Part shown: piece by piece, positions 41,261 to 50,084 of the stretch
Position numbering within the stretch: position 1 is the first letter of the stretch
How the letters are laid out: each line of letters starts with the position of its first letter
Assembly: GCF_001277255.1 (NCBI RefSeq)
Contig: NZ_CP012264.1
Location: 930,001-994,000 of the forward strand
Direction of reading: 5' to 3'
DNA length: 64,000 nt
Origin: Cronobacter condimenti 1330
GTDB taxonomy: Bacteria > Pseudomonadota > Gammaproteobacteria > Enterobacterales > Enterobacteriaceae
Translations under genes and position numbers: made by a program
Notes under the pieces: generated by a model
Told to the model about the DNA's origin: nothing
The model's input: only the letters and a program-made list of their open reading frames with translations
The model's database searches: none

Positions 41261-42271
41261 ATGGTTAAGGTAGGCATCAACGGATTTGGCCGTATCGGCC
41301 GCAACGTACTTCGCGCCGCGCTTGGCAATGAGGCGTTTCAGGTGGTGGCGATTAACGATCTCACCGACAGTAAAACCCTGGCGCATTTGCTCAAACATGA
41401 CTCCCTGCTTGGTACGCTGCCTGCGACGGTCGAGGCGGGCGAGGGCGAGCTACGCGTCGACGGGCGCCCTGTCCGCGTTTTCAGTGAGCGCGATCCGGGT
41501 AATATTCCGTGGCGCAGCGTCGGTGTTGATATCGTCATCGAAGCGACCGGGTTCTTTACCGATAAAGCCCAGGCCGAGGCGCATATCACCAAAGGCGGCG
41601 CGAAACGCGTAATCATCTCAGCACCTGCGAAAAACGACGATCTGACGATCGTGCTCGGCGTTAACCATGAGCAGTACGATCCGGCGCTGCACCGCGTGGT
41701 CAGCAACGGCAGTTGCACCACTAACGGCCTTGCGCCCGCAGCCCAGGTATTACACCAGCAGTTTGGTATTCAGCACGGTCTGATGAACACGACCCACGCT
41801 TACACCAACAGTCAGGCGCTGCATGACCAGCCAGAGAAAGATCTGCGTGGCGCTCGCGCGGCGGCGCTCTCTATCGTGCCTTATTCCAGCGGGGCGGCGA
41901 AAGCGATTGGCAAAGTGATCCCGGAACTCGACGGCCGCATGACAGGCTACTCTTTGCGGGTGCCGGTGCCGGTCGTCTCGATTGTCGATCTCACCGTCAC
42001 GCTTGAGCGTGATGTCACCGTGGAAGAGGTTAATGCCGCCTTCCTGAAAGCCTCTCAGGAAGGGCCGCTCAAAGGCATCCTCGGCTACAGCGACGAGCCG
42101 CTGGTCTCCAGTGACTACCGCGGCGACCCGCGCTCTTCTATTATCGATGGCCTGTCGACGCTGGTGATTGGCGGCAAGATGGTCAAAATCCTCGCCTGGT
42201 ACGATAACGAGTGGGGCTTCTCCAACCGGCTCGTGGAACTGGCGCTGATGATGGCGCGCCGCGGTCTGTAA
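41261..42271 (+). CDS. gap: Type I glyceraldehyde-3-phosphate dehydrogenase, atypical paralogue
   Basis: A 336-residue GAPDH with Rossmann start KVGINGFGRIGRNVLRAA, D33 in AINDLTD (suggesting NAD preference), catalytic C152 in SNGSCTTNGLAP and H179. Canonical GapA has SNASCTTNC; here the second Cys is Gly156 and the Ala before Ser is Gly. It is not the housekeeping GapA nor the E. coli GapC type by memory. Ribosome site AGAGGAG. Substrate could differ, for instance another phosphorylated aldose. Confidence 0.85.
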   Translation: MVKVGINGFGRIGRNVLRAALGNEAFQVVAINDLTDSKTLAHLLKHDSLLGTLPATVEAGEGELRVDGRPVRVFSERDPGNIPWRSVGVDIVIEATGFFTDKAQAEAHITKGGAKRVIISAPAKNDDLTIVLGVNHEQYDPALHRVVSNGSCTTNGLAPAAQVLHQQFGIQHGLMNTTHAYTNSQALHDQPEKDLRGARAAALSIVPYSSGAAKAIGKVIPELDGRMTGYSLRVPVPVVSIVDLTVTLERDVTVEEVNAAFLKASQEGPLKGILGYSDEPLVSSDYRGDPRSSIIDGLSTLVIGGKMVKILAWYDNEWGFSNRLVELALMMARRGL

Positions 42272-42290
42272 TACCTGGCGTGTCTCAACG

Positions 42291-42319
42291 AAAGGATGGC
42301 CCTGCGCCATCCTTTTTTC
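42291..42319. terminator. Terminator of the GAPDH gene
   Basis: AAAGGATGG-CCCTGCG-CCATCCTTTTTT is a 9-bp stem with flanking A and T runs, between convergent genes. Confidence 0.85.
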
Positions 42320-42331
42320 ATGGGTGCGCCG

Positions 42332-42736
42332 TCAGACGTTTGGCGTGGCGGGAATACGAGCGATAACTTTAATTTCAAAATCAAAGCCAGCCAGCCAGGT
42401 CACGCCGACGGCGGTCCAGTTGGGGTACGGCGGCTGCGGGAAGAGTGCCTGTTTCACCGCCATGATCGCCGGAAACTGGTTTTGCGGATCGGTATGAAAC
42501 GTGGTGACATCCACCAGATCGTCAAACGTGCAACCTGCGGCCGCAAGCGTCGCGCGCAGGTTTTCAAACGCCAGCCGTACCTGGGCCTCGAAATCTGGCT
42601 CAGGCGTGCCGTCTTCTCGGCTGCCGACCTGGCCTGAAACAAACAGCAGATCGCCTGTGCGGATAGCGGCCGAGTAACCATGTTCTTCATAAAGCGCATG
42701 GCGGTTAGCAGGGAAAACAGGTTCACGCGTGCTCAT
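42332..42736 (-). CDS. RidA/YjgF/Rid-family protein
   Basis: A 134-residue Rid-family protein; relatives hydrolyse reactive enamine/imine intermediates. Motifs LLFVSGQVGS, LAFENLRATLAAAGCTFDDLVDVTTF and the end EIKVIARIP fit the trimeric fold. The RidA active-site Arg is not obvious at the usual RxE place (IKVIARIPA), so deaminase activity is uncertain and it may belong to another Rid subgroup. Divergent from a TetR gene, with three operators between. Confidence 0.85.
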   Translation of the reverse strand: MSTREPVFPANRHALYEEHGYSAAIRTGDLLFVSGQVGSREDGTPEPDFEAQVRLAFENLRATLAAAGCTFDDLVDVTTFHTDPQNQFPAIMAVKQALFPQPPYPNWTAVGVTWLAGFDFEIKVIARIPATPNV

Positions 42737-42794
42737 AAAATTTCCTTTATGTTGTCAGAACAGAGAGATGCGCCGCGTCGGCAATTGAATTAAT

Positions 42795-42863
42795 ATACGC
42801 GGAGTATGTGAATAATAATCATACATACGCCGCGTATGTCAAATTGAAATACGTTGCGTATGT
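42795..42863. promoter_or_regulatory. Three TetR-type operators between the Rid gene and tetR
   Basis: Three 15-base elements of the form ATACG-N5-GTATGT (42795-42809 with A at the ninth position side, 42825-42839, 42849-42863) are spaced 30 and 24 bases start to start. The middle one, CATACG-CCG-CGTATG, is a perfect palindrome. The arrangement suggests cooperative repression of both genes. Confidence 0.8.
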
Positions 42864-42877
42864 GAAATGGAGGGGTT

Positions 42878-43465
42878 ATGGCTGCGAGACGCCGCATCGA
42901 CACGATGGAAGAAAACCGTGCAAAGCTTATCGCTGCCGCGCGTAAAGCCTTTGCTGAGAAAGGCTTTGCCGCCGCATCAATGGATGAGCTCACCGCGAGC
43001 GTTGGCCTGACGCGCGGGGCGCTGTATCACAATTTCGGCGATAAAAAGGGCCTGCTGGCCGCCGTTGTCGCGCAGGTCGATGGCGAGATGGCGCAGCGCG
43101 CGAAAGCCGCCGCCGCGAGCGCCGGGGATGACTGGGAAAGATTGCTTGCTGAAGGTGTTGCGTATATTCAGATGGCGCTGGATGAAGAAGTGCGGCGCAT
43201 TGTGCTGCTGGATGGGCCAGCTTTCCTTGGCGACCCGGCGCAGTGGCCGAGCCAGAATAGCTGCCTCGACGCGACCCGCCAGACGGTGGTGAGCATGACG
43301 GAACGCGGGATGATGAAACCCGTGGACGCCGATGCCGCCGCGCGGTTGCTGAACGGCGCGGCGCTCAATGCCGCGCTCTGGGTGGCGGCAAGCCCGGCGC
43401 CCGAGCAGGCGCTGCCGAAAATGATCGAAGTCTTTACGCAACTGGCAGGCGGCCTGCGCGCCTGA
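42878..43465 (+). CDS. TetR/AcrR-family repressor
   Basis: A 195-residue protein with an N-terminal helix-turn-helix (ARKAFAEKGFAAASMDELTASVGLTRGALYHNFGDKKGL) and a helical ligand domain. It is divergent from the Rid-family gene, and three palindromic operators lie in the spacer, so it most likely controls both itself and that gene. The inducer is unknown. AGGGG precedes the ATG. Confidence 0.93.
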   Translation: MAARRRIDTMEENRAKLIAAARKAFAEKGFAAASMDELTASVGLTRGALYHNFGDKKGLLAAVVAQVDGEMAQRAKAAAASAGDDWERLLAEGVAYIQMALDEEVRRIVLLDGPAFLGDPAQWPSQNSCLDATRQTVVSMTERGMMKPVDADAAARLLNGAALNAALWVAASPAPEQALPKMIEVFTQLAGGLRA

Positions 43466-43483
43466 GTGGGCTGTGTTTATGCG

Positions 43484-43513
43484 AAAAAAGGATGGCCTGG
43501 GCCATCCTTTTTA
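43484..43513 (+). terminator. Terminator of tetR
   Basis: AAAAAAGGATGGCC / GGGCCATCCTTTTT: strong stem with T run, 19 bases after the stop. The stem sequence GGATGGCC is shared with the terminator at 42291. Confidence 0.85.
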
Positions 43514-43632
43514 GTCAGCTAAACAGGGCAAATTGATGAAGCGCTACGCTAAATTATCGTCAAGAAACACTTTAGGTTGCCGAAATAGATATTTAGCTTT
43601 ATCCGGAAAATAAACAAAATGGATGGTTCCGT

Positions 43633-44022
43633 ATGAAGAAACTCTTACTTCTTGTGCCGCTGATATTTACTGCGCCGGTACAGGCTTCTGAAGTCACGGT
43701 AGGTCAGGTTTGCAAGGCTGCTTCTGCTGCGATGTTTGGCCCTGACCATAAGATCATGCAGCTTGATAAAATCGAATCAGGTATTGCTTACGTACATTAT
43801 ATCCGACAGAACGACGGCACCCGTTGGGCAATTAAGTGCAAACTTATAGGCGACCAAGTGATGTGGGCATCTGACAATCCTGACAGCACTGGTCGCTGGC
43901 GGGATGATCCTGCAGACAGTACGGTCAAATATGCTATTGATGGCAAAAAAATTATTATTAGCGAGCTTTACAGCGACGGTTCCAGTACCACTAACGCTTA
44001 CCCCTTGAAGCAACTAAAGTAA
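43633..44022 (+). CDS. Secreted hypothetical protein
   Basis: A 129-residue precursor with a clear signal peptide (MKKLLLLVPLIFTAPVQA). The mature domain has two Cys (VCKAASAAMFG and IKCKLIGDQ) likely to form a disulfide and is beta-rich (YVHYIRQNDGTRWAIKC, KKIIISELYSDGSS). It resembles small periplasmic proteins of unknown function found singly in enterobacteria. GC is slightly lower than neighbours. No partner gene or regulator adjoins it. Confidence 0.7.
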   Translation: MKKLLLLVPLIFTAPVQASEVTVGQVCKAASAAMFGPDHKIMQLDKIESGIAYVHYIRQNDGTRWAIKCKLIGDQVMWASDNPDSTGRWRDDPADSTVKYAIDGKKIIISELYSDGSSTTNAYPLKQLK

Positions 44023-44276
44023 CCAGCACCTGCACGCCGTTGATTAAGACGCCTCAATGTTAGTCATGGAGTTGCGGGCCTCCGCACCTCCCTCATACCA
44101 AAACTCTACATACCCTGTTCCCCCCAAACGAAGCGGTTTCAGTTTCAGGAGTAGCGGGTATTCAAAAAGCCCATCTTTTTGCGTTCTGCGCATCCCGGTC
44201 CAGACTAAAAGCTGGGCTGCGCCGCCCTTCGGGCCTGAAGCGGTGCGGCAATCTACGGATGAAAAGAGAGGCCGGT

Positions 44277-45194
44277 ATGTCTGAAGAGAGAATGATCAAC
44301 ACCACCATTGTCATCACCGGGGCGTCGAGCGGTTTTGGCCGTGGTGCGGCGTTAGCGCTGGCGAAACGCGGCGCGAATGTGGTGCTGGCAGCACGGCGGG
44401 GCGAGGCGCTGGAGGCGCTGGCGCAGGAGATCAACGCCGGAGGTGGCCACGCGCTGGCCGTCGAGACAGACGTCAGCCAGCCAGATCAGGTGGAGCGTCT
44501 GGCGGAAGCGGCGATCGCCCGTTTCGGGCCAATTAATGTCTGGATCAATAACGTCGGCATTGGCGCGCTCGGCTGGTTCTGGGAGATCCCGGTGGCCGAT
44601 CACGAACGGCTGGTGGACGTAAACCTCAAAGGCGTCATCTACGGCGCGCATGTGGCGGTAAAACATTTCATTGCCCAGGGGTTCGGCGTGCTTATCAACA
44701 CCGGCTCCGTGGACAGCGAAGTGCCGCTCGCGTTTCAGTCGAGCTACGCCGCCACCAAAGCGGCGGTCCTGAGCCTTGGTCGCACCATTAACGAAGAGCT
44801 GCGGCTTAACGATTATAACGACATTAAAGTGGCGACCATCATGCCGTGGGCGGTGGACACGCCGTGGTGGACCCATGCCGCCAATTACACCGGACATGCG
44901 CCGCGCATGGCGGCGATGGATTCACCGGAGAAAGTGATCGACGCGATGGTAAAAGCCTGCTTTAAACCGGAAGAGGAAATCCCGGTGGGCTGGAAAGCGC
45001 GTTCCTCTAATCTGTCGCATCATCTGTTCCCGGATATGACGGAAAAACTCTCTGCGAAAGTGATAAGCCGCTCGGTGGAAAAAGCGCAGCCGCTGGCGCC
45101 AACGACCGGTGCGATTTATCAGCCGATGGCCGGCACGACGACCATCGACGGCGGCATTCGGGCGCGCATGAAGGAAGAGGATAAACACCGCTAA
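44277..45194 (+). CDS. Short-chain dehydrogenase/reductase
   Basis: A 305-residue classical SDR: cofactor motif TGASSGFG at 14-21, NNVG in the central sheet, catalytic S and YxxxK in SSYAATKAA. The Arg cluster after the second strand (VVLAARRGEALE) suggests NADP use. A C-terminal extension of about 50 residues is unlike the shortest SDRs. AAGAGAGG precedes the ATG at 44277, chosen over an in-frame ATG 18 bases earlier. Substrate unknown. Confidence 0.87.
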   Translation: MSEERMINTTIVITGASSGFGRGAALALAKRGANVVLAARRGEALEALAQEINAGGGHALAVETDVSQPDQVERLAEAAIARFGPINVWINNVGIGALGWFWEIPVADHERLVDVNLKGVIYGAHVAVKHFIAQGFGVLINTGSVDSEVPLAFQSSYAATKAAVLSLGRTINEELRLNDYNDIKVATIMPWAVDTPWWTHAANYTGHAPRMAAMDSPEKVIDAMVKACFKPEEEIPVGWKARSSNLSHHLFPDMTEKLSAKVISRSVEKAQPLAPTTGAIYQPMAGTTTIDGGIRARMKEEDKHR

Positions 45195-45202
45195 AGGTGA
45201 AA

Positions 45203-45224
45203 CCCGCCGGGGCGGCCCGGCGGG
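45203..45224. terminator. Hairpin between SDR and TonB receptor genes
   Basis: CCCGCCGGG and CCCGGCGGG are perfectly complementary (9 bp, 4-base loop). U-tracts are weak, so terminator activity is uncertain. Confidence 0.5.
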
Positions 45225-45229
45225 GAAGA

Positions 45230-47404
45230 TCAGAAGTCGTAACTCATGGAGAGTTTCAGCGTGCGGGGTTTGCCCTGATAAAGGTAAATACCGCTGCTTT
45301 CCGCCGTTGACCAGTATTTTTCATTGGTGACGTTATCAATGCCTGCGCGCCACGTCACCACATTCTGCTGATCGTTGAGCGCCATCCGGTAACGCACGCC
45401 CAGATCCAGGGTGGTGTAATCATCAAGCTTGCGGGTATTGGCGGCATTCGCAAACTGCGAACCGGTGTGATTCACAAAAGCGCTGGCGGTCAGCCCTTCA
45501 ACCGGCGCGATATCCACTTCGCCGCCCACACGCATCGCAAAGCGTGGCACGCCGACGGCGTCGTGACCGTCGTTCATGCCATCTTTGGTACGGGTCATCT
45601 CCGGGTCTATCCAGGTGGCGCTGGCGTTCAGGCGCAGCCCCAGGACGGGTTCGCCGAACAGGTTCAGCTCCACGCCGCGGTTGCGCTGCTCGCCGCTCAG
45701 CGCGTAGCGGTTGGTAACGCTGTCCTGGGTGGCGACCGGTTTTTTGATTTCAAAGGCGGTCAATGTGCCGCCGAGCCGCCCGAAATCCACTTTCACGCCT
45801 GCTTCATTCTGCTTTGAATGCAAAATGCCGGTGCTCTCGCCGTAGTTGGCGGCGGTAGCCGGCGCGCTGCCCCCTGGCTCCAGCGATTCGGTATGGTTGG
45901 CGTACAGCGAGACCGTGTCGGTGGGCTTGTAGACGATGCCGTAAGTCGGCATCCAGCGGCTGTCGTTAAAGCGCGAATCGAGAGTTTCATCGCCGGTTTT
46001 CGGGCTGTATTTACGCACCACCACTTTCTGATGGCGCGCAGCGACCGTCAGCAGTACGCGGTCATCCAGCACGCCGAGCGTATCGCTCAGCAGCCAGCCT
46101 TGTGTACGTGAACGTCCGGTGGTCGGCGGGGAGCCGTAGTTGCCGCTGACGCTGGCGTTGGGCGGGCGGCCTACGTCGCGCGGATCGTAAATATTGACGG
46201 TTTTGGTAGCTTTCGCCATGCGCCAGGCGGTTGCGTCACGGCGTGCAATCGCCGAATAACCGATATTCACCTGGTGTGAGACAAACCCGGTGTCGAAGCG
46301 CCCACGCACGCCGCCCATGCCGCTGGCATTATCGATGATGCGATTGGTATCCATGCGGCCCATGGTGGCGTCGCCATCGGCGTTAATCAGCCGTGGCGTG
46401 GCGTAAAGCCCTTTCTCATGGCTGTGCTGTGCGCCAAGGCCGCCGTACAGCGTCCAGTCATCGGTGAGCGCATACTCCGCGCGCGCCATACCGAACTGGC
46501 TTTCAAGATCGCTGTAGACCCAATCCTGGCTGTAGTTTTGCGTCGCTTTCGGCACGGCCGGGATAAAATCGACATTACGAATATCGACCCCGATCCGCCC
46601 GCCGTGGAAGCCCTGTTTCTGATAACCGAGATCGAGCGACGTTTTGAGGCGGTCGCCGTTGTAATCCAGGCCGACAGCGGCGAGCGTGGTGCGACGTTTT
46701 TCGTTATCGACCGCCGTCTCGCCCTCGCGTTGCACCAGGTTTACGCGCACGCCGAACTGGTCCGTCTCGCCAAAGCGTCGTCCGGCATCCAGCGTGACGC
46801 CCGCCTGGCGTGATGACGTGTAATCGACACCGAGGCGCGTCAATGGCAACGCCTCAGCATGTTTAGGCTCAAGGTTAATAACGCCGCCCACGCCGGTGGT
46901 GGAGGCGCCGTTGACCAGCGCGTTGGCGCCTTTGAAAATCTCCACGCGGTCCACCATTGCCATATCGACCACCTGGCGTGGCATAACGCCGCCGAGGCCG
47001 CCGAACGTCATGTCGTCGCCTTCCAGCGCGAAGCCGCGGATGCGGTAAGTTTCCTGGAAATTGCCGAAGCCCTGGACGTTCTGCACGCCCGCATCGTTAC
47101 GCACCACATCGGCGACCGTACGCGCCTGCTGATCTTCCACCAGTTTTGCAGTAAAGCTGATGACGTTAAACGGCACGTCCATCGCGCGCTGCTCGCCGAG
47201 CATCCCGAGCCGCCCGCCGTGCGCCACCTGGCCGTCAAGATAAGCGGGCGGTGGCGTGTCGCCGCCCGGCGTAAACGCCTGCTCGCTCGCCTGCACCACT
47301 ATTGTGTCCTGCGCCGGTGCTGCATTGCTGGCGGCGTGGGCGTAAGACGCGGCGCAGCCTGCGGTTAACGCCAGCAGCGTTTTGCGTAACGTAACGTGTT
47401 TCAT
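45230..47404 (-). CDS. TonB-dependent siderophore receptor
   Basis: A 724-residue outer membrane receptor with signal peptide (cleavage near AHAA, residue 25), a TonB box-like DTIVVQAS at 34-41, a plug domain (RTVADVVRNDAGVQNVQGFG...RIRGFALEGDDMTFGG) and a 22-strand barrel ending LKLSMSYDF. It resembles hydroxamate/ferrichrome-type receptors, but the ligand cannot be assigned. It lies 62 bases after a propeller lipoprotein gene, with a terminator-like hairpin between. Confidence 0.9.
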   Translation of the reverse strand: MKHVTLRKTLLALTAGCAASYAHAASNAAPAQDTIVVQASEQAFTPGGDTPPPAYLDGQVAHGGRLGMLGEQRAMDVPFNVISFTAKLVEDQQARTVADVVRNDAGVQNVQGFGNFQETYRIRGFALEGDDMTFGGLGGVMPRQVVDMAMVDRVEIFKGANALVNGASTTGVGGVINLEPKHAEALPLTRLGVDYTSSRQAGVTLDAGRRFGETDQFGVRVNLVQREGETAVDNEKRRTTLAAVGLDYNGDRLKTSLDLGYQKQGFHGGRIGVDIRNVDFIPAVPKATQNYSQDWVYSDLESQFGMARAEYALTDDWTLYGGLGAQHSHEKGLYATPRLINADGDATMGRMDTNRIIDNASGMGGVRGRFDTGFVSHQVNIGYSAIARRDATAWRMAKATKTVNIYDPRDVGRPPNASVSGNYGSPPTTGRSRTQGWLLSDTLGVLDDRVLLTVAARHQKVVVRKYSPKTGDETLDSRFNDSRWMPTYGIVYKPTDTVSLYANHTESLEPGGSAPATAANYGESTGILHSKQNEAGVKVDFGRLGGTLTAFEIKKPVATQDSVTNRYALSGEQRNRGVELNLFGEPVLGLRLNASATWIDPEMTRTKDGMNDGHDAVGVPRFAMRVGGEVDIAPVEGLTASAFVNHTGSQFANAANTRKLDDYTTLDLGVRYRMALNDQQNVVTWRAGIDNVTNEKYWSTAESSGIYLYQGKPRTLKLSMSYDF

Positions 47405-47441
47405 CCCCGTGGTCGTCCTGTCGTGATTTTTAAAATAAAAA

Positions 47442-47459
47442 GGGCCCTCATGGGGCCCG
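47442..47459 (-). terminator. Hairpin with U-tract between propeller and receptor genes
   Basis: GGGCCC-TCAT-GGGGCCC forms a stem; on the minus strand it is followed by TTTTTATTTT. It would attenuate read-through from the propeller gene into the TonB receptor. Confidence 0.65.
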
Positions 47460-47466
47460 GACGGCG

Positions 47467-48561
47467 TTATTTCAGGTCGATGCGCACAATGTGCTCCGGC
47501 CCTTTGGTTGAATGGTCTTTGTTAAACGGCTGTTTGACGGTCACCCACAGCGTCTGGCCATCCTGCGAGAGCAGCAGGCTGTTCGGATTGGGTGGCAAAT
47601 CCCATTGCTGTTTCACCTTGTAGGTGGCCGCGTCGAGGCTCAGCAGTTTTCCACCGTCGCGCCGGGTGATGTAAATCTCCTGACGCTGCGGGTTGAATTT
47701 CACCGCCAGCGAATCGCCCACCTCGAGCTGTTTGATAACCTCACCGCTGCGGATATCCAGCACCAGCGTGGTTTTGGCTTTGGAATTGTCCGTCACAAAC
47801 AGACGGCCCGTGGCCGGATCTTCCGCCATGTTCAGCAGCAGGGCCGGTTTGTCGCCAAGCGGTTTCCAGCGTTTTTCAATACGCTGTGTGGCGGGGTTAA
47901 TCACCAGGATTTCGCCGCCGCCGTTGGCGGCATAAAGGCGCTTCGTGGCCGGGGAGTAGTGCAGGCCGGTGACCCACTTGCCCGCGTTTTTAATGCGTTT
48001 TTTCAGCTTCAGCGTTTTCGCATCAACGACCCAAATGACCGCCGGATCGGCGACGGCGCCGACATACAGCAGCCCGTCGTGCCAGAGAATTTCACGCGCG
48101 CCGGTCGGGAAGCCTTGTTCGTTACGCTCACCAAACAGCAGGTGACCGGTGATTTTACCGGTGGCGGTATCAAGCGCGCTGATGCCGCCGTCAAGGGAGT
48201 TCGTCACCCACACGGTTTTGCCTTCCGTGTCCGTCGTCATGCCGAAGTTTTTCAGGTCGGTATGGGTTTCGCCGCGTGTTTGCAGCGTTTTCGGGTCGAG
48301 TTTATAGATAACGCCGCCCTGCACATCTTTAAACGACTGGGCAGTCGCGACGTAAAGCGCGCCGTCAGCCGGGCTTAGCGCCATTTCATACACGCCGTAA
48401 GCGAGCTCGCGCTTAACAAGATTTTCAGACGGGGCCGGTTGGGCCTGTGCGGGAGCGGAAGCGGAAGCGGAAGCGGTTGCAGGGGCAGACGTGGTGTGTG
48501 CCGCGCAGCCGCCAAGGGCGAGCGCGACCAGCAGCGCAAGCGCGCGAGTCTTGTAATTCAT
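47467..48561 (-). CDS. YncE-like beta-propeller lipoprotein
   Basis: A 364-residue protein with lipobox LGGC (C19) after the signal peptide, then an Ala/Ser/Pro-rich linker (residues 20-45, with a SASASA tract), then a seven-bladed propeller with repeated GxxxxVTNxxDGxxSxLDxxTG blades. E. coli YncE is a related iron-regulated periplasmic propeller. It is the first gene of a leftward unit with the TonB receptor, and a Fur-like site lies upstream. The GGAAGC repeats encoding the linker may vary in copy number. Confidence 0.85.
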   Translation of the reverse strand: MNYKTRALALLVALALGGCAAHTTSAPATASASASAPAQAQPAPSENLVKRELAYGVYEMALSPADGALYVATAQSFKDVQGGVIYKLDPKTLQTRGETHTDLKNFGMTTDTEGKTVWVTNSLDGGISALDTATGKITGHLLFGERNEQGFPTGAREILWHDGLLYVGAVADPAVIWVVDAKTLKLKKRIKNAGKWVTGLHYSPATKRLYAANGGGEILVINPATQRIEKRWKPLGDKPALLLNMAEDPATGRLFVTDNSKAKTTLVLDIRSGEVIKQLEVGDSLAVKFNPQRQEIYITRRDGGKLLSLDAATYKVKQQWDLPPNPNSLLLSQDGQTLWVTVKQPFNKDHSTKGPEHIVRIDLK

Positions 48562-48678
48562 CAGCCAACTCCATTTTATTTAACGTATTGTCATACAAGG
48601 CAAAAGGGGAGTGTGCCTGGCGCCTGCGCCAGCGGTTCCTGCCATAAATTGAAACACCCTTTCACAGAAGTTGAGAAT

Positions 48679-48697
48679 GGTACTAATAATCATTTGC
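48679..48697 (-). promoter_or_regulatory. Predicted Fur box
   Basis: The 19-mer GGTACTAATAATCATTTGC matches the Fur consensus at 14 of 19 positions, including AATAATCATT in the middle. It lies about 120 bases before the propeller lipoprotein gene, consistent with iron control of the receptor locus. Confidence 0.65.
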
Positions 48698-48803
48698 AAA
48701 TGAAAGCGAAAATCATCGGCGCGAAAACGCCGTTAAAAGGTGGTGAAAAGCAGGTAACGGGCAGGTAAAAAGCGTTAGGCCGGAGCGGTTATCCGGCGTG
48801 GGG

Positions 48804-49880
48804 TTAGTCTTCGCGTAGCGCTTTTACAAGGCGGGCCATTTCATCAAGCAACCGTTCGCGATCGCGATGAGTTGCGCGGCGCGGCGCGGTGGAGCGGCGT
48901 TCGATAAAGCGCGTGGGCAATAGCGTCGACTCACCCGCGCCGCTGTGGGTCAGGCGCGCCACCATGCGGCTTACCGATTCCGCGCCGAGCCGGTTGAAAT
49001 CCTGCTCAACGGTCGTGAGCGCCGGGATGAAATAGGCGCTGTCTGGCGTGTCGTCATAGCCGACGACCGAGACATCCTGCGGTACGCGCAGGCCCAGCTC
49101 GTCCAGCGCGCTCATCGCGCCAAACGCCATCTGATCATTGGCAACCAGTAGCGCGGTGATGTCGCGGCGCGTGCGAAACAGGCTCAGCGTCTGCTGCCAG
49201 GCATCTTTCGAGCTCCAGTTGCCGTGCAGCACCGCGCAGGCGTGTCGCCCGTGTTCGTTCAGCACGTCTTGCCAGCAGGCGAGACGCATGGTGGAAGCCA
49301 CCGAATGTTCCGGCCCGGCCAGCAGCGCGAAGTGTTCATGCCCGGCATGAAGCAGATATTCAACGCTCTGGCGTGAGCCGTCGCGCGGGTCGAAGCTCAC
49401 ATGAAAGACGTCGCTGTCGGCAGGTACATCGAGAAACTGACATAACAGGTCGTTGTTATCGTCCACAAGACGGGCGGCGGCGTCGGCCGTGAGCGGCAGG
49501 TTGATGATAACCCCGTCGACTTTTTGCGCGCGCATCTCGTTGAGCGAGCGCTGCAGCTCCTCCAGCGTCCCGGTTTCAAGCGTGGCGATGACGACGCTGT
49601 AGCCCGCCCGCGCGGCATGGCTTTTGATCGCGGCTGCAATCTGTGACGGCGCGTGAAGGGCGAGAGAAACAGTGATAAAACCGAGCGTCCGGGTGGCTTT
49701 GCCGGCGAGCAGTTGCGCGCTGCGGTTTGGCACAAACTGTAACGCCTCCATGGCCTCCAGCACCCGCTGACGCGTCGCAGGCGATACCAGCCCCGGTTTA
49801 TTAAGCACGCGTGAGACCGTCTGGTGTGACACCCCGGCCTTTTGCGCCACGTCATCCAGCGTGCTGAGTCGTTTTTTCAT
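48804..49880 (-). CDS. lacI: Lac repressor
   Basis: A 358-residue LacI-family repressor with N-terminal helix-turn-helix (STLDDVAQKAGVSHQTVSRVLNKPG), hinge and periplasmic-binding-like core closely following E. coli LacI (SLALHAPSQIAAAIKS, LLVANDQMAFGAM, DVSVVGYDDTPDSAYFIPALTTVEQDF). The C-terminal Leu-rich tail (LLDEMARLVKAL) suggests tetramer formation. The ATG at 49880 has AAAGG upstream; a longer frame is rejected. Divergent from lacZ with two operators between. Confidence 0.93.
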   Translation of the reverse strand: MKKRLSTLDDVAQKAGVSHQTVSRVLNKPGLVSPATRQRVLEAMEALQFVPNRSAQLLAGKATRTLGFITVSLALHAPSQIAAAIKSHAARAGYSVVIATLETGTLEELQRSLNEMRAQKVDGVIINLPLTADAAARLVDDNNDLLCQFLDVPADSDVFHVSFDPRDGSRQSVEYLLHAGHEHFALLAGPEHSVASTMRLACWQDVLNEHGRHACAVLHGNWSSKDAWQQTLSLFRTRRDITALLVANDQMAFGAMSALDELGLRVPQDVSVVGYDDTPDSAYFIPALTTVEQDFNRLGAESVSRMVARLTHSGAGESTLLPTRFIERRSTAPRRATHRDRERLLDEMARLVKALRED

Positions 49881-49949
49881 CGCCTTTCCTCTGCGTTTGA
49901 CAGACTGAATGATCGGCAGGGCAGAAGACAAAGTCAATTTCTGGCGTGA

Positions 49950-49968
49950 AATGTCATGCGCTAACATT
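49950..49968. promoter_or_regulatory. lac operator near lacI
   Basis: A 19-base element with arms AATGT and ACATT around a GCGC centre. It is almost the exact reverse complement (18 of 19) of the element at 50085-50103. Confidence 0.75.
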
Positions 49969-50009
49969 CAACGCGTGATACAGATCTCATTTCTTGATCC
50001 ATTCATGGC

Positions 50010-50025
50010 TGTGATGTGATCCACG
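50010..50025 (+). promoter_or_regulatory. Possible CRP site of lacZ
   Basis: TGTGATGTGATCCACG fits TGTGA-N6-TCACA in the left half and partly in the right. It lies between the two lac operators, about 100 bases before lacZ. Confidence 0.45.
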
Positions 50026-50084
50026 TTCGCATTCTGCAATGCCGCCATTCGCTATCCCTGTCGTTTCCCGCCATGCTGATTGTT

